Below, in pieces: positions 7,506 through 16,543 of a DNA stretch of 64,000 nucleotides. The DNA is from Profundibacter sp033851955. Its GTDB lineage: Bacteria > Pseudomonadota > Alphaproteobacteria > Rhodobacterales > Rhodobacteraceae. Where the stretch lies: positions 186,001 to 250,000 of the forward strand of contig JAWSVK010000001.1 of NCBI GenBank assembly GCA_033851955.1. The letters are read 5' to 3'. Each line of letters begins with the position of its first letter. The first letter of the stretch is position 1. Made by a program: the position numbers and the translations under genes. The notes beneath the pieces were generated by a model that had not been told where the DNA came from, made no database searches, and was given only the letters and a program-made list of their open reading frames with translations.

Positions 7506-8510
7506 TTAAAAAGACAACCGAGCGGCCTGCGAGCCGCGTTCACGGTAAGGCGTCGTACTATAGTGTGACCGGTAGCATTTTGAAAAATGCGACGGGCTGG
7601 CAAAGCCGCAAGCCAGCGCCACGTTGATCACGCTCATATCTGTTTGCATCAACAGGTTGCGGGCCTTTTGCAGACGCAGCTCCATATAATAGCGTTTTGG
7701 CGAGCGGTTTAAGTAGCGTCGAAACAGCCGCTCCAGCTGACGGGTCGACATGCCGACGTCTTGTGACAGAATTGACGGCGAAATCGGTTCTTCGATGTTT
7801 TCTTCCATCATTTTGATCACGGCTGACAATTTTGGATGTCGCACCCCAATCCGAGTTGGGATCGACAGGCGCTGGGTGTCTTGGTCAGTGCGAATCGACG
7901 AGTAAATCAGCTGATCCGCCACTGCATTCCCCAAGTCTTCACCATGATCATCGGCAATGAGTTTGAGCATCAAATCGATGGACGAAGTGCCGCCCGCTGT
8001 CGAAAACCGATTGCCGTCAACAACAAAAACCGACTTGGTCAGCTCGATATCCTCGAATTCCTCAATGAAACTGTCTTGGTTTTCCCAATGGATTGTCGCG
8101 CGTTTGCCGTCCAAAAGACCCGCCTTGGCCAATGTATAGGCCCCTGTGCACAAGCCGCCCACCTTGACCCCGCGTCGGGTCTCGCGGCGCAACCAATTCA
8201 GAACTTTTTTGGTGCTGGCCGCTTGTACATCAACGCCCGCACAGACCAACACAGTGTCGTCCCGGCGCATTTCATCGAACCCACAATCCACACTAAATAC
8301 AGTGCCCGCCGAACATGAAACAGTGTCGCCACTCTCGCCGACCAGCAACCATGTATAGAGCGTTTTGCCAGACATCCGGTTTGCAATTCGCAAGCTTTCC
8401 AGCGCGGAGGCAAAGCTTAACAGTGAGAATTGATCAAGCAACACAAAGACAAACCGCCGTGGCGGACCGTCTGTGTTTGTTGCTTCAACTGTTTGACGAG
8501 TCACGTTCAT
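7506..8510 (-). CDS. GlxA-type transcriptional regulator (DJ-1/PfpI domain plus AraC helix-turn-helix)
   Basis: The 334-residue protein has a DJ-1/PfpI amidotransferase-like domain (about residues 15-190, with the nucleophile-elbow cysteine in GGLCTGAYTLAKAG). A double AraC-type helix-turn-helix follows (about 225-320, SRDVGMSTRQLERLFRR-like and ACGFASPSHFSKCYR). Proteins of this kind, such as GbdR, CdhR and ArgR of pseudomonads, sense quaternary amines or amino acids and activate catabolic genes. A target cannot be assigned. It lies between the amino-acid transporter and the divergent DAHP synthase; the FAD/GcvT oxidoreductase about 5 kb away would be a logical target if the ligand is a methylated glycine, which is inference. 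Confidence 0.82.
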   Translation of the reverse strand: MNVTRQTVEATNTDGPPRRFVFVLLDQFSLLSFASALESLRIANRMSGKTLYTWLLVGESGDTVSCSAGTVFSVDCGFDEMRRDDTVLVCAGVDVQAASTKKVLNWLRRETRRGVKVGGLCTGAYTLAKAGLLDGKRATIHWENQDSFIEEFEDIELTKSVFVVDGNRFSTAGGTSSIDLMLKLIADDHGEDLGNAVADQLIYSSIRTDQDTQRLSIPTRIGVRHPKLSAVIKMMEENIEEPISPSILSQDVGMSTRQLERLFRRYLNRSPKRYYMELRLQKARNLLMQTDMSVINVALACGFASPSHFSKCYRSHYSTTPYRERGSQAARLSF

Positions 8511-8689
8511 TAATGGGCCCTTTTTCGCGTGTTAGAATACCGAAACAGTTTTGTTTCTCTCGATCAAGTAAATACGCGACATGGTGTGAAATTCCTATGT
8601 CGCAGACAGGCCATAATTCCCCTGTTGGCACTGGCTGTTTGTCTGCTTATACTGCGAAATCTTGACGTTTATTTTATGGAGCAGAGACG

Positions 8690-10057
8690 ATGACAAATTG
8701 GCAAAAATCTGACTGGCGTGCAAAACCGCGGACTCAGATGCCCGAGTATACGGATCAGGCCGCGCTGACTGCTGTAGAAGCACAGCTTGCCAAATATCCG
8801 CCGCTCGTCTTTGCAGGCGAGGCTCGGCGGTTGAAAGCCGCGCTTGGTGATGTGTCGCGGGGCGATGCGTTCTTGCTGCAAGGCGGCGATTGCGCCGAAA
8901 GCTTTGCAGAATTTTCAGCCGACACCATCCGCGACACTTTCAAAGTGATGCTGCAAATGGCCATGGTTTTGACCTATGGTGCCAAGGTGCCTGTGGTCAA
9001 AGTTGGCCGGATGGCTGGCCAATTTGCCAAACCGCGTTCCGCCGACACCGAGACCATCGATGGCGTTGAGTTGCCCAGCTACCGTGGCGATATCATCAAT
9101 GATTTGCCCTTCACCGCCGAGGCGCGCATTCCGAGCCCGCAAAAAATGTTGCAGGCTTATACACAATCCGCCGCGTCGTTGAACTTGCTTCGGGCGTTTT
9201 CTACAGGTGGCTATGCGGACGTGCATCAAGTGCATTCGTGGACGCTTGGATTTGCCTCAGGTGAAAATGCCAGCAAATACCGCGAAATGGCGCGCCGTAT
9301 TTCCGATACTTTGGATTTCATGCGGGCCGCTGGTGTTGACAGCAGCCGTTCACAGACCTTGCAAACGGTCGATTTCTACACCAGCCACGAAGCGCTGTTG
9401 TTGGAATATGAAGAAGCCTTGTGTCGTGTCGACAGCACCACTGGCCTGCCCGTTGCGGGTTCTGGCCACATGCTGTGGATCGGCGATCGCACCCGTCAGC
9501 CAGACGGCGCACATGTTAATTTCCTTAGCGGTGTGCAAAACCCGATTGGCATGAAATGCGGGCCTTCGATGACGGCGGACGATCTAAAGCGTTTGCTGGC
9601 CAAACTGAACCCTGAAAACGAGGCGGGTCGTTTGACACTGATCACCCGCTTTGGCGCGGGTTCGGTCGGTGACAACCTGCCCGAACTGATCAAAACCGTT
9701 CAGTCCGAGGGTGCAAATGTGGTTTGGACCTGTGATCCGATGCACGGCAACACGATCAAATCATCAACGGGGTATAAAACCCGCCCATTTGAATCAGTGC
9801 TGCGCGAAGTCCGCGAGTTTTTCGAGATCCATAAGGCCGAAAACACTGTGCCAGGGGGTGTGCATTTTGAAATGACCGGTCAAGACGTGACCGAATGCAC
9901 TGGCGGTGTACGCGCTGTGACGGATGAAGATCTGTCGGATCGTTATCACACCGCATGTGATCCTCGTTTGAACGCCAGCCAATCGCTCGAACTGGCCTTT
10001 TTGGTCGCCGAAGAGCTATCGGATCTGCGCCAAAGCAAACAAGCGCAGGCGGTTTAA
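8690..10057 (+). CDS. aroG: Class II 3-deoxy-7-phosphoheptulonate (DAHP) synthase
   Basis: This 455-residue enzyme joins phosphoenolpyruvate and erythrose 4-phosphate, the first step of the shikimate pathway. It is the plant/Mycobacterium-like class II type, shown by QGGDCAESF near residue 65, KVGRMAGQFAKPRS near 105, the long GDNLP-containing stretch near 325 and WTCDPMHGNT near 345. Length is normal for the class. It is transcribed divergently from the GlxA-type gene. No other aromatic-pathway gene is nearby. A large hairpin follows the stop codon. The gene symbol is by function; naming of class II genes varies. Confidence 0.92.
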   Translation: MTNWQKSDWRAKPRTQMPEYTDQAALTAVEAQLAKYPPLVFAGEARRLKAALGDVSRGDAFLLQGGDCAESFAEFSADTIRDTFKVMLQMAMVLTYGAKVPVVKVGRMAGQFAKPRSADTETIDGVELPSYRGDIINDLPFTAEARIPSPQKMLQAYTQSAASLNLLRAFSTGGYADVHQVHSWTLGFASGENASKYREMARRISDTLDFMRAAGVDSSRSQTLQTVDFYTSHEALLLEYEEALCRVDSTTGLPVAGSGHMLWIGDRTRQPDGAHVNFLSGVQNPIGMKCGPSMTADDLKRLLAKLNPENEAGRLTLITRFGAGSVGDNLPELIKTVQSEGANVVWTCDPMHGNTIKSSTGYKTRPFESVLREVREFFEIHKAENTVPGGVHFEMTGQDVTECTGGVRAVTDEDLSDRYHTACDPRLNASQSLELAFLVAEELSDLRQSKQAQAV

Positions 10058-10081
10058 ACCTTTCGCATCAAAGCAAAAACA

Positions 10082-10136
10082 CACCCAGCCCTTGACGTAC
10101 AGCAACTTGCGTTGATCTGACCTCAGGGGCTGGGTG
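10082..10136. terminator. Long-armed hairpin between convergent genes
   Basis: CACCCAGCCC (10082-10091) and GGGCTGGGTG (10127-10136) are perfect 10-bp arms around a 35-base loop that can itself fold (CAGCAAC pairing with GTTG). On the minus strand TGTTTTTGC follows, fitting termination of the PAS-protein gene. On the plus strand no U-tract follows. Confidence 0.6.
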
Positions 10137-10163
10137 ATTACTCGTTAAACCGGATTTATCGCG

Positions 10164-10916
10164 CTATTCGTCGGTATCAACCAACCGCAGAGCTGGACGC
10201 AGAGCTGGACGTTTTGCGTCCGGCTCTTTTTTTTCATTCTCGCCAGCCGTCATAAAGGGCACTTTGGGTTCAGCAAACCCCGCGCGCTCGACAGGGCTTG
10301 TGGGTTTCGTGAACGCAGCAGCCCCGGTCAAAGCGGCAAGCGGGTTTGATTCAGTGGTCGCGGCCCGTCCGGCGGTCAATTCTTTCATCTTGCGCCGCGT
10401 GATATCAAACCGGCGTGGTGCGCGGCCTGTTGGCCCCGATGTCACGAGGCAACCAATGATGCGGGTGATGTCGCCCATATCACTGCGCAGGGGCAGCAAA
10501 ATCAGTTTGGCGTCCAACGCCGGTTTGCCAATGCTGCGCTCGCTAGACAGGATCAACTCGGCAACTTTTGGGCCATCAAAGACCTGTTCCAACGTGTCAC
10601 AAATCACTTGGCGGGATTTGGGGGTGAAAAACGAGGTGAAAGGCATGCCGCGCACCTCCATGCCCAACAGATCGTTCAAGTGCATGCCTGATAGACGAAA
10701 CCGCGCCAAACCCGGTGCAATACGTTCCAGAATAAAGGTAAATTCCAACGCCCGTTCAATGCCGCGCGGATCAATTTCGCTGCGCATTGGCACTTTACGT
10801 CCCATACGTAAACCTTCCCAATAGGCCTCAACCTCATTGACAGCAGGAAATTGAGTTTCGCATTTATAGCCAAACATAGAGATCACATTTTGCCCATGGT
10901 TTGCTTTAAGTTTCAC
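10164..10916 (-). CDS. PAS-domain protein (PAS_5 type) of unknown role
   Basis: The 250-residue protein matches the alphaproteobacterial PAS_5 family in its first 175 residues: YWEGLRMGRKVPMRSEIDPRGIERAL, then a PAS core (ARFRLSGMHLNDLLGMEVRGMP) and the ending RIIGCLVT. The rest is a low-complexity tail rich in Ala, Pro and Arg with a repeated RPAL-RPAL near the C-terminus, coming from a 12-base tandem repeat. Single-domain PAS proteins of this type occur in several copies in Rhodobacterales and probably sense small ligands or redirect partner proteins. No output domain is visible. Confidence 0.75.
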   Translation of the reverse strand: MKLKANHGQNVISMFGYKCETQFPAVNEVEAYWEGLRMGRKVPMRSEIDPRGIERALEFTFILERIAPGLARFRLSGMHLNDLLGMEVRGMPFTSFFTPKSRQVICDTLEQVFDGPKVAELILSSERSIGKPALDAKLILLPLRSDMGDITRIIGCLVTSGPTGRAPRRFDITRRKMKELTAGRAATTESNPLAALTGAAAFTKPTSPVERAGFAEPKVPFMTAGENEKKEPDAKRPALRPALRLVDTDE

Positions 10917-11093
10917 GTCACACCTGCATATTTAGTTTCCAAAACGACAAGCGATGATGAGACAGGGTTCGTCTTAACGTTGTGACAGCGTGCTGTCTCT
11001 GTTAACCCTATAATCACAATGCTTACCGCCAAGTTAATATGGCATGGTTTGTCGAAAATTTAGGGACAAAAATTACTAAATGGTTAACTGCAC

Positions 11094-11984
11094 ATGATTA
11101 CATCGATGACTGGCTTTGCCGCTCGAAACGGAGAAAATGCTGGATATTCTTGGGCTTGGGAGGTGCGCAGCGTCAATTCCAAGGGGCTGGATATTCGCCT
11201 GCGGGTTCCCGATTGGGTCGAGGGTTTGGAGCAAAAGGTGCGCACCTTGCTGGCCAAATCAGCAGGGCGTGGCAATGTGAACCTGACGTTACGGGTGCAG
11301 CGCGACGAATCCAGTGCGCCTCTTAACCTTAATGCAGCACAGTTGCAGCGCATTTTGGCCGCCCTTGGCCAGATTGAAGATGCAGCATCCGAGGCTAATC
11401 TGACGCTGGTGCATTGCACAGCGGCTGACGTGCTAAACCAACGCGGCATCATCGACACAACCGTGGTCCAGCAAGACACAGCGCCATTGTTGGCCGCCCT
11501 GTTGGCCGACCTGCCCGCCCTGCTGACCGATTTCACCGCCATGCGCGCAACCGAAGGTGCGGCCCTTGATCAAGTCATTCACCAACAAATCAACGACATC
11601 GAGACCCTAACCGCCGCTGCTGCCAAAGCCGCCGAGGCCCGCCGCAGCGATGTGGCCGCGACACTGCGCGAAAACTTGGCCCGCGTTTTGGAAAACACCG
11701 ATGGTGCGGATGAGGCTCGTGTTGCCCAAGAGCTGGCGATGCTGGCAGTTAAATCCGACGTGATGGAAGAGCTGGACCGGCTGCGCGCCCATGTTGACGC
11801 AGCCCGTGAATTGATGGGCAAGGACGGCCCGATTGGGCGCAAATTAGATTTCTTGATGCAAGAATTCATGCGCGAGGCCAACACGCTTTGTTCAAAATCG
11901 CAATCTGTGGATTTGACCCGCATCGGGCTTGACCTGAAAGCAGTGATCGATCAAATGCGCGAACAAGTTCAGAATGTGGAGTAA
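11094..11984 (+). CDS. yicC: YicC/YloC-family endoribonuclease
   Basis: The 296-residue product has the two YicC family regions: N-terminal MITSMTGFAARNGENAG with RSVNSKGLDIRLRVPD, and C-terminal DFLMQEFMREANTLCSKSQ. YicC of E. coli degrades the small RNA RyhB, and family members are hexameric RNases; the target here is unknown. It is followed 3 bases later by gmk, a conserved pairing in Proteobacteria, so the genes are likely co-transcribed. Confidence 0.9.
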   Translation: MITSMTGFAARNGENAGYSWAWEVRSVNSKGLDIRLRVPDWVEGLEQKVRTLLAKSAGRGNVNLTLRVQRDESSAPLNLNAAQLQRILAALGQIEDAASEANLTLVHCTAADVLNQRGIIDTTVVQQDTAPLLAALLADLPALLTDFTAMRATEGAALDQVIHQQINDIETLTAAAAKAAEARRSDVAATLRENLARVLENTDGADEARVAQELAMLAVKSDVMEELDRLRAHVDAARELMGKDGPIGRKLDFLMQEFMREANTLCSKSQSVDLTRIGLDLKAVIDQMREQVQNVE

Positions 11985-11987
11985 CCT

Positions 11988-12626
11988 ATGAGCGATCGTC
12001 GTGGCCTGTTGATCATCCTGTCGTCGCCTTCGGGGGCTGGCAAATCCACGCTCTCCAAGCGCTTGATCGAATGGGACCCAAGCATGAGCTTTTCGGTGTC
12101 GGCCACCACCCGCCCGCCGCGCCCCGGCGAAGTCGACGGGGTGGATTACTACTTCAAAACCAAAGATCAGTTCAGCGATATGGTCGCCAATGACCAAATG
12201 CTGGAATATGCTGAAGTGTTCGAAAATTCCTACGGCTCCCCCAAAGGCCCTGTCGAAGGGTCGATCGATGCGGGTCAGGATGTGTTGTTTGACATCGATT
12301 GGCAAGGCGGCCAACAGGTGCGGGATTCATCGCTGAAACAGCATGTGCTGTCGATCTTTATCCTGCCCCCCTCGATCCGCGAGCTGGAACGCCGCCTACG
12401 GATGCGCGCCCAAGACAGCGACGCGGTGATCAACAAACGCATGCTCAAAAGCCGCGATGAGATCAGCCACTGGGTCGAATATGATTACGTGTTGATCAAC
12501 GATGATCTGGACCAGACCCTTGAGCGGCTGAAAACCATCATCATGGCCGAGCGCACCCGCAAAAGCCAACAACCCCATTTGATGGATCACATCCGCACAT
12601 TAAACGCCGAATTTGAGGAACGATAA
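11988..12626 (+). CDS. gmk: Guanylate kinase
   Basis: The 212-residue enzyme phosphorylates GMP to GDP with ATP. It shows the P-loop SSPSGAGKSTLSKRL near residue 12, the GMP-binding segment SVSATTRPPRPGEVDGVDYYF near 38, and DIDWQGGQQV near 104. Length is typical. It sits between yicC and the carbonic-anhydrase-like gene, and its stop codon shares one base with the next start. Confidence 0.95.
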   Translation: MSDRRGLLIILSSPSGAGKSTLSKRLIEWDPSMSFSVSATTRPPRPGEVDGVDYYFKTKDQFSDMVANDQMLEYAEVFENSYGSPKGPVEGSIDAGQDVLFDIDWQGGQQVRDSSLKQHVLSIFILPPSIRELERRLRMRAQDSDAVINKRMLKSRDEISHWVEYDYVLINDDLDQTLERLKTIIMAERTRKSQQPHLMDHIRTLNAEFEER

Positions 12627-13165
12627 TGACTGTATACGCATTGAACGGGGCCACGCCCACCCTGCCCTCCACCGGCGATTTCTGGATCGCGCCCGACGCC
12701 AACGTGATTGGCAATGTGGTGTTGCAAGAGGCTGCCTCGGTCTGGTTTGGCGCCACGTTGCGCGGTGACAATGAGCTGATTTTTGTGGGCGCTGGCAGCA
12801 ATATTCAGGAAAACTCGGTCCTGCACACGGATCCGGGGTTTGCCCTGACCATCGGCAAGAATTGCACGATCGGCCACAAGGTAACGCTGCATGGCTGCAC
12901 CATCGGCAGCAATTCATTGATCGGCATGGGCGCGACCATTTTGAACGGCGCGCGGATTGGTAAAAACTGTTTGATTGGCGCGGGCGCTTTGATCACAGAG
13001 GGCAAACAGATCCCTGATGGCTCGCTCGTGATGGGCGCACCTGGCAAGGTGGTGCGCGAATTGAATGATGCCGCGATGCAGGGTCTTAAGGCCAGTGCGC
13101 TACATTACCAAGAAAACATGCGGGCGTTTCGCGACGGGCTGCAGGTGGTTGAACCTGACGCATAA
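12626..13165 (+). CDS. Gamma-carbonic-anhydrase family protein (YrdA-like hexapeptide repeat)
   Basis: The 179-residue protein is a left-handed beta-helix built of hexapeptide repeats (IGNVVL, IGKNCT, IGSNSL, IGKNCL). The three zinc-ligand histidines of the family are present in VLHTDPG and in GHKVTLHG. Such proteins form trimers; many bind metal but lack proven carbonic anhydrase activity. Its start overlaps the gmk stop by one base, so it is expressed with yicC-gmk. Enzymatic role is uncertain. Confidence 0.85.
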   Translation: MTVYALNGATPTLPSTGDFWIAPDANVIGNVVLQEAASVWFGATLRGDNELIFVGAGSNIQENSVLHTDPGFALTIGKNCTIGHKVTLHGCTIGSNSLIGMGATILNGARIGKNCLIGAGALITEGKQIPDGSLVMGAPGKVVRELNDAAMQGLKASALHYQENMRAFRDGLQVVEPDA

Positions 13166-13288
13166 AACGCGATCAGAAACATCCCTTCCGACCTATTGAA
13201 AACCAAAGACCACTTGCGGCGCGAGACCAATCAGCTCATCCGCGCTACAACTGATTTCGTCAAGCTTTTAAGACCTGAGAGACACAAA

Positions 13289-13303
13289 CGACATGATATG
13301 TCG
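13289..13303 (+). promoter_or_regulatory. Palindrome upstream of the FAD/GcvT oxidoreductase
   Basis: CGACAT-GAT-ATGTCG is a perfect 6+3+6 inverted repeat 64 bases before the start codon, in the only intergenic space in front of the gene. Position and symmetry suggest an operator. No U-tract follows, so it is unlikely to be a terminator of the preceding operon. Confidence 0.4.
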
Positions 13304-13366
13304 CAGAATGGCCAGTGAACCCTGCGCACCGCTTGCACCATGCTCCCAACCTAAGGAGCAAATATT

Positions 13367-15781
13367 ATGAAAACTCACACCCGTGTTTGTGTCATTGGCG
13401 GCGGCGTTGTTGGCGCATCTGTGTTGTATCACCTCACCAAGCTCGGTTGGTCCGACGTGGTCATGGTAGAGCGAAGCGAGCTGACATCAGGCTCCACTTG
13501 GCATGCGGCGGGCGGGTTTCATACCCTGAATGGCGACACCAATATGTGTGCGCTACAAGGCTACACCATCCGGCTTTACAAAGAGCTTGAAGAAATCACC
13601 GGCATGTCTTGCGGGCTGCACCACGTCGGCGGCATCACCTTGGCCGACACACCCGAGCGGTTTGACATGCTGAAAGCCGAGCGCGCCAAGCATCGTCATA
13701 TGGGCTTGGACACCCATATTTTCGGCCCCGAAGAGGTCAAGAAATATGCCCCTATCACCAACACCGAGGGCGTTTTGGGTGCGCTATATGACCCGCTTGA
13801 TGGCCACCTTGATCCGTCCGGCACCACCCACGCCTATGCCAAAGCTGCCCGCATGGGCGGGGCCGAAATTTACCTGCACACCAAGGTCGAAGAGACCAAT
13901 CAACGCCCCGACGGCACATGGGAGATCGTCACCAACAAGGGCACCATCATCGCCGAACATGTTGTGAACGCTGGCGGCCTTTGGGCCCGCGAAGTTGGTG
14001 CGATGGCTGGCGTTTACACGCCGCTTTTGCCGATGGAGCACCAATATATCGTCACAGAAGATCTGCCCGAAATCTATGGGCGCGACACCGAGCACCCCCA
14101 TGTCATGGACCCCGGCGGCGAAAGCTATCTGCGCCAAGAGGGCCGCGGGCTATGCATCGGGTTTTATGAGCAACCCTGCAAGCCGTGGTCGGTTGACGGC
14201 ACGCCTTGGGGCTTTGGCCATGAGCTGTTACCAGACAATCTGGACAAGATCGAAGCCTCGATCGAGTTCGCCTATAAGCGCTTTCCGGTCCTGGAAACGG
14301 CGGGCGTTAAAACCGTGATCCACGGCCCCTTCACCTTTGCGCCCGATGGCAATCCTCTGGTTGGCCCGGTGCCTGGCAAGCAGGGCTATTGGCTGGCTTG
14401 TGGCGTGATGGCTGGGTTTTCACAGGGCGGCGGTGTCGGGCTGATGTTGGCACAATGGATGATCAACGGCGAGACCGAGCGCGATGTTTTCGCCATGGAC
14501 ATCGCCCGTTATGGCAAATGGATTTCGCCGGGCTACACCACGCCCAAGGTCATTGAAAACTACCGCAACCGTTTTTCGGTGGTCTACCCGAATGAAGAAC
14601 TGCCCGCCGCGCGGCCCTGCCAAACCACGCCAATGTATGACATCTTTGATGGGATGAATGCTGTTTGGGGCCAGCAAAACGGCCTCGAGGTGGTGAACTA
14701 TTTCGCACTGGCTGGCGATGAGCGCTATGAAACGCCGAGCTTTCGACGCTCCAACGCATGGGAGGCCACGGCCCAAGAGGTCAAAGCTGTGCGCGAGGCG
14801 GTTGGCATCAATGAGGTTCAGAATTTCGGCAAATTCATGGTGCGGGGGGCTGGTGCGCGAGCTTGGCTGGACCGGATCATGGCGGGGCGCATTCCCAAGG
14901 TTGGGCGCCTGTCGCTTACCCCAATGCTGGCCCCTTCTGGGCGTTTGATCGGTGATTTCACCGTGTCGTGTTTGGCCGAGGATGCGTTTCAGCTGACCGG
15001 ATCATACGGCGCACAGGAATTCCATCATCGTTGGTTTTTGCAACATCTTGAGGATGGCATCACGGTTGATAACATCTCGGATCAACGCACCGGTTTTCAG
15101 ATCGCCGGCCCCAATGCTCGAAAACTATTGGAACGGGTGACCCGTAGCGATGTTTCGAATGAGGCCTTCAAGTTTTTGGATGTAAAGACCATGGCCGTTG
15201 GGCTGGTGGACTGCATCGTGCAGCGGGTCAGCTATACGGGCGATTTGGGCTATGAGATTTACACAAGCGCCATGTCGCAACGCGCTCTTTGGAACACGCT
15301 GTGGGAGGCGGGTCAGGATTTGGGCATCCGTCCGTTCGGCATGCGGGCGATGATGAGCCTGCGGTTGGACAAGTTTTTCGGTGGTTGGCTGCGGGAGTTT
15401 TCGCCGGATTACACGGCGGCCGAAACTGGGTTGGACCGGTTCATTTCATTCAAGAAAGACGTCGATTTCATCGGACGGCCGGCGGCTGAGGCCGAGCGTG
15501 AGGTCCCCCCTGCCCGTATGCTCTGCGCGTTTGAGGTTGCCACGACGGATGCTGACATCCACGGATATGAGCCGGTATTTGTCGCGGGCGAAGTTGTCGG
15601 TTTTTGCACCTCGGGTGGGCATTCGCATTATGCCGACAAATCCATCGCCATGGCCTTGATCCCTCGCGAGATGGTCCAAGACGGGCTAAAGGCCGAGATC
15701 GAAGTCTTGGGCGAGATGTGCAAAGCGACCCTGATAACGACACCGCTGTTTGATGCTGACGGGGCGCGCATGCGGGGGTAG
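13367..15781 (+). CDS. FAD-dependent oxidoreductase with GcvT domains (dimethylglycine/sarcosine dehydrogenase family)
   Basis: The 804-residue protein has an N-terminal DAO-type FAD domain (CVIGGGVVGASVLYHL at residues 8-23) with the family histidine His46 in STWHAAG, the covalent flavin site in dimethylglycine dehydrogenase. After a linker (about 370-430) comes a GcvT-type folate-binding half with AGPNARKLLERVT and GDLGYEIY, ending in the GcvT barrel with GFCTSGGHSHY. Such enzymes demethylate dimethylglycine, sarcosine or related amines and pass the one-carbon unit to tetrahydrofolate. The exact amine is not readable. AAGGAG stands 9 bases upstream of the ATG. The gene is alone with the MocA-like gene behind it. 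Confidence 0.85.
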   Translation: MKTHTRVCVIGGGVVGASVLYHLTKLGWSDVVMVERSELTSGSTWHAAGGFHTLNGDTNMCALQGYTIRLYKELEEITGMSCGLHHVGGITLADTPERFDMLKAERAKHRHMGLDTHIFGPEEVKKYAPITNTEGVLGALYDPLDGHLDPSGTTHAYAKAARMGGAEIYLHTKVEETNQRPDGTWEIVTNKGTIIAEHVVNAGGLWAREVGAMAGVYTPLLPMEHQYIVTEDLPEIYGRDTEHPHVMDPGGESYLRQEGRGLCIGFYEQPCKPWSVDGTPWGFGHELLPDNLDKIEASIEFAYKRFPVLETAGVKTVIHGPFTFAPDGNPLVGPVPGKQGYWLACGVMAGFSQGGGVGLMLAQWMINGETERDVFAMDIARYGKWISPGYTTPKVIENYRNRFSVVYPNEELPAARPCQTTPMYDIFDGMNAVWGQQNGLEVVNYFALAGDERYETPSFRRSNAWEATAQEVKAVREAVGINEVQNFGKFMVRGAGARAWLDRIMAGRIPKVGRLSLTPMLAPSGRLIGDFTVSCLAEDAFQLTGSYGAQEFHHRWFLQHLEDGITVDNISDQRTGFQIAGPNARKLLERVTRSDVSNEAFKFLDVKTMAVGLVDCIVQRVSYTGDLGYEIYTSAMSQRALWNTLWEAGQDLGIRPFGMRAMMSLRLDKFFGGWLREFSPDYTAAETGLDRFISFKKDVDFIGRPAAEAEREVPPARMLCAFEVATTDADIHGYEPVFVAGEVVGFCTSGGHSHYADKSIAMALIPREMVQDGLKAEIEVLGEMCKATLITTPLFDADGARMRG

Positions 15782-15790
15782 TATCCCCGC

Positions 15791-16393
15791 ATGACAGTTC
15801 CGATTTTGATCCTTGCCGCCGGTGCATCCCGCCGGATGTTGGGGCGCGACAAATTGCTGATGCCAGTCGATGGCGTGGCTTTGTTGCGCCATGTGGTGGG
15901 CCGTGCGCTTGCCACGGGGCATCCGGTGCTGGTGACTTTACCAGCGGGTGATGTGGCGCGGCGCGACGCGCTGCGCGGGTTGGATGTGCAGATCATTTCG
16001 GTAGAGAATTCTGGTTTGGGCATGGCCCAATCATTGCAGGCGGGCATTCATGAGATACCGAAAATCAGCGCTGGCCTGCTCGTGGGCTTGGCCGATATGC
16101 CAGACGTAACAACAGATGATTATCTAAGCATTATCAATGGCTTCATCGTAGACCCTGACGTGAGAATCCACCGCGCTGCCCGCCATGATGGCACTGCAGG
16201 TAATCCTGTCCTGCTGCCCAAATGGGCGCTGAAGGATCGCGAATTGATCATTGGTGATGCAGGCGCACGTCCGCTTTTACGCCGATATGCCGACAGGGTT
16301 AGATTGGTGAAATTGCCCAATAATCACGCCACCACAGACCTCGACACGCCAGAGGATTGGGCAGCTTGGAGCGCGAAGCGAAGAAAGCCGTAA
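15791..16393 (+). CDS. MocA-like nucleotidyltransferase (NTP transferase family)
   Basis: The 200-residue protein has the MobA/MocA nucleotidyltransferase signature LILAAGASRRMLGRDKLLMPVDG at the N-terminus, the metal-binding LVGLADMPDV near residue 97, and GTAGNPVLLPK near 137. MocA makes the cytosine dinucleotide form of molybdenum cofactor for xanthine-oxidase-type enzymes, but no such enzyme lies beside it. Relatives of unknown substrate are common. It follows the oxidoreductase by 9 bases, so the two are probably one transcription unit. Confidence 0.78.
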   Translation: MTVPILILAAGASRRMLGRDKLLMPVDGVALLRHVVGRALATGHPVLVTLPAGDVARRDALRGLDVQIISVENSGLGMAQSLQAGIHEIPKISAGLLVGLADMPDVTTDDYLSIINGFIVDPDVRIHRAARHDGTAGNPVLLPKWALKDRELIIGDAGARPLLRRYADRVRLVKLPNNHATTDLDTPEDWAAWSAKRRKP

Positions 16394-16434
16394 GGCTTGA
16401 TGAGCGTCCTCTCACATAACCACCAGATCAAAAA

Positions 16435-16467
16435 AATCGGAGGCTGGCGCAATACCAACCTCCGATT
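16435..16467 (-). terminator. Rho-independent terminator for the Hint-RTX gene
   Basis: AATCGGAGG (16435-16443) and CCTCCGATT (16459-16467) form a perfect 9-bp stem; on the minus strand the A-run at 16430-16436 gives a U-tract. It lies about 75 bases past the RTX stop codon. Confidence 0.75.
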
Positions 16468-16516
16468 CTCATTCCCTCAAGGCACAACCGCCTCAAGAAA
16501 GCTGCATATTCGTATC

Positions 16517-16540
16517 GGTTGCGCCTGTATCGGCGCAACC
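16517..16540 (-). terminator. Hairpin directly after the Hint-RTX stop codon
   Basis: GGTTGCGCC (16517-16525) and GGCGCAACC (16532-16540) are perfect 9-bp arms with a 6-base loop, 3 bases past the stop. No U-tract follows, so it may protect the mRNA 3' end ahead of the true terminator at 16435-16467. Confidence 0.5.
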
Positions 16541-16543
16541 TAT

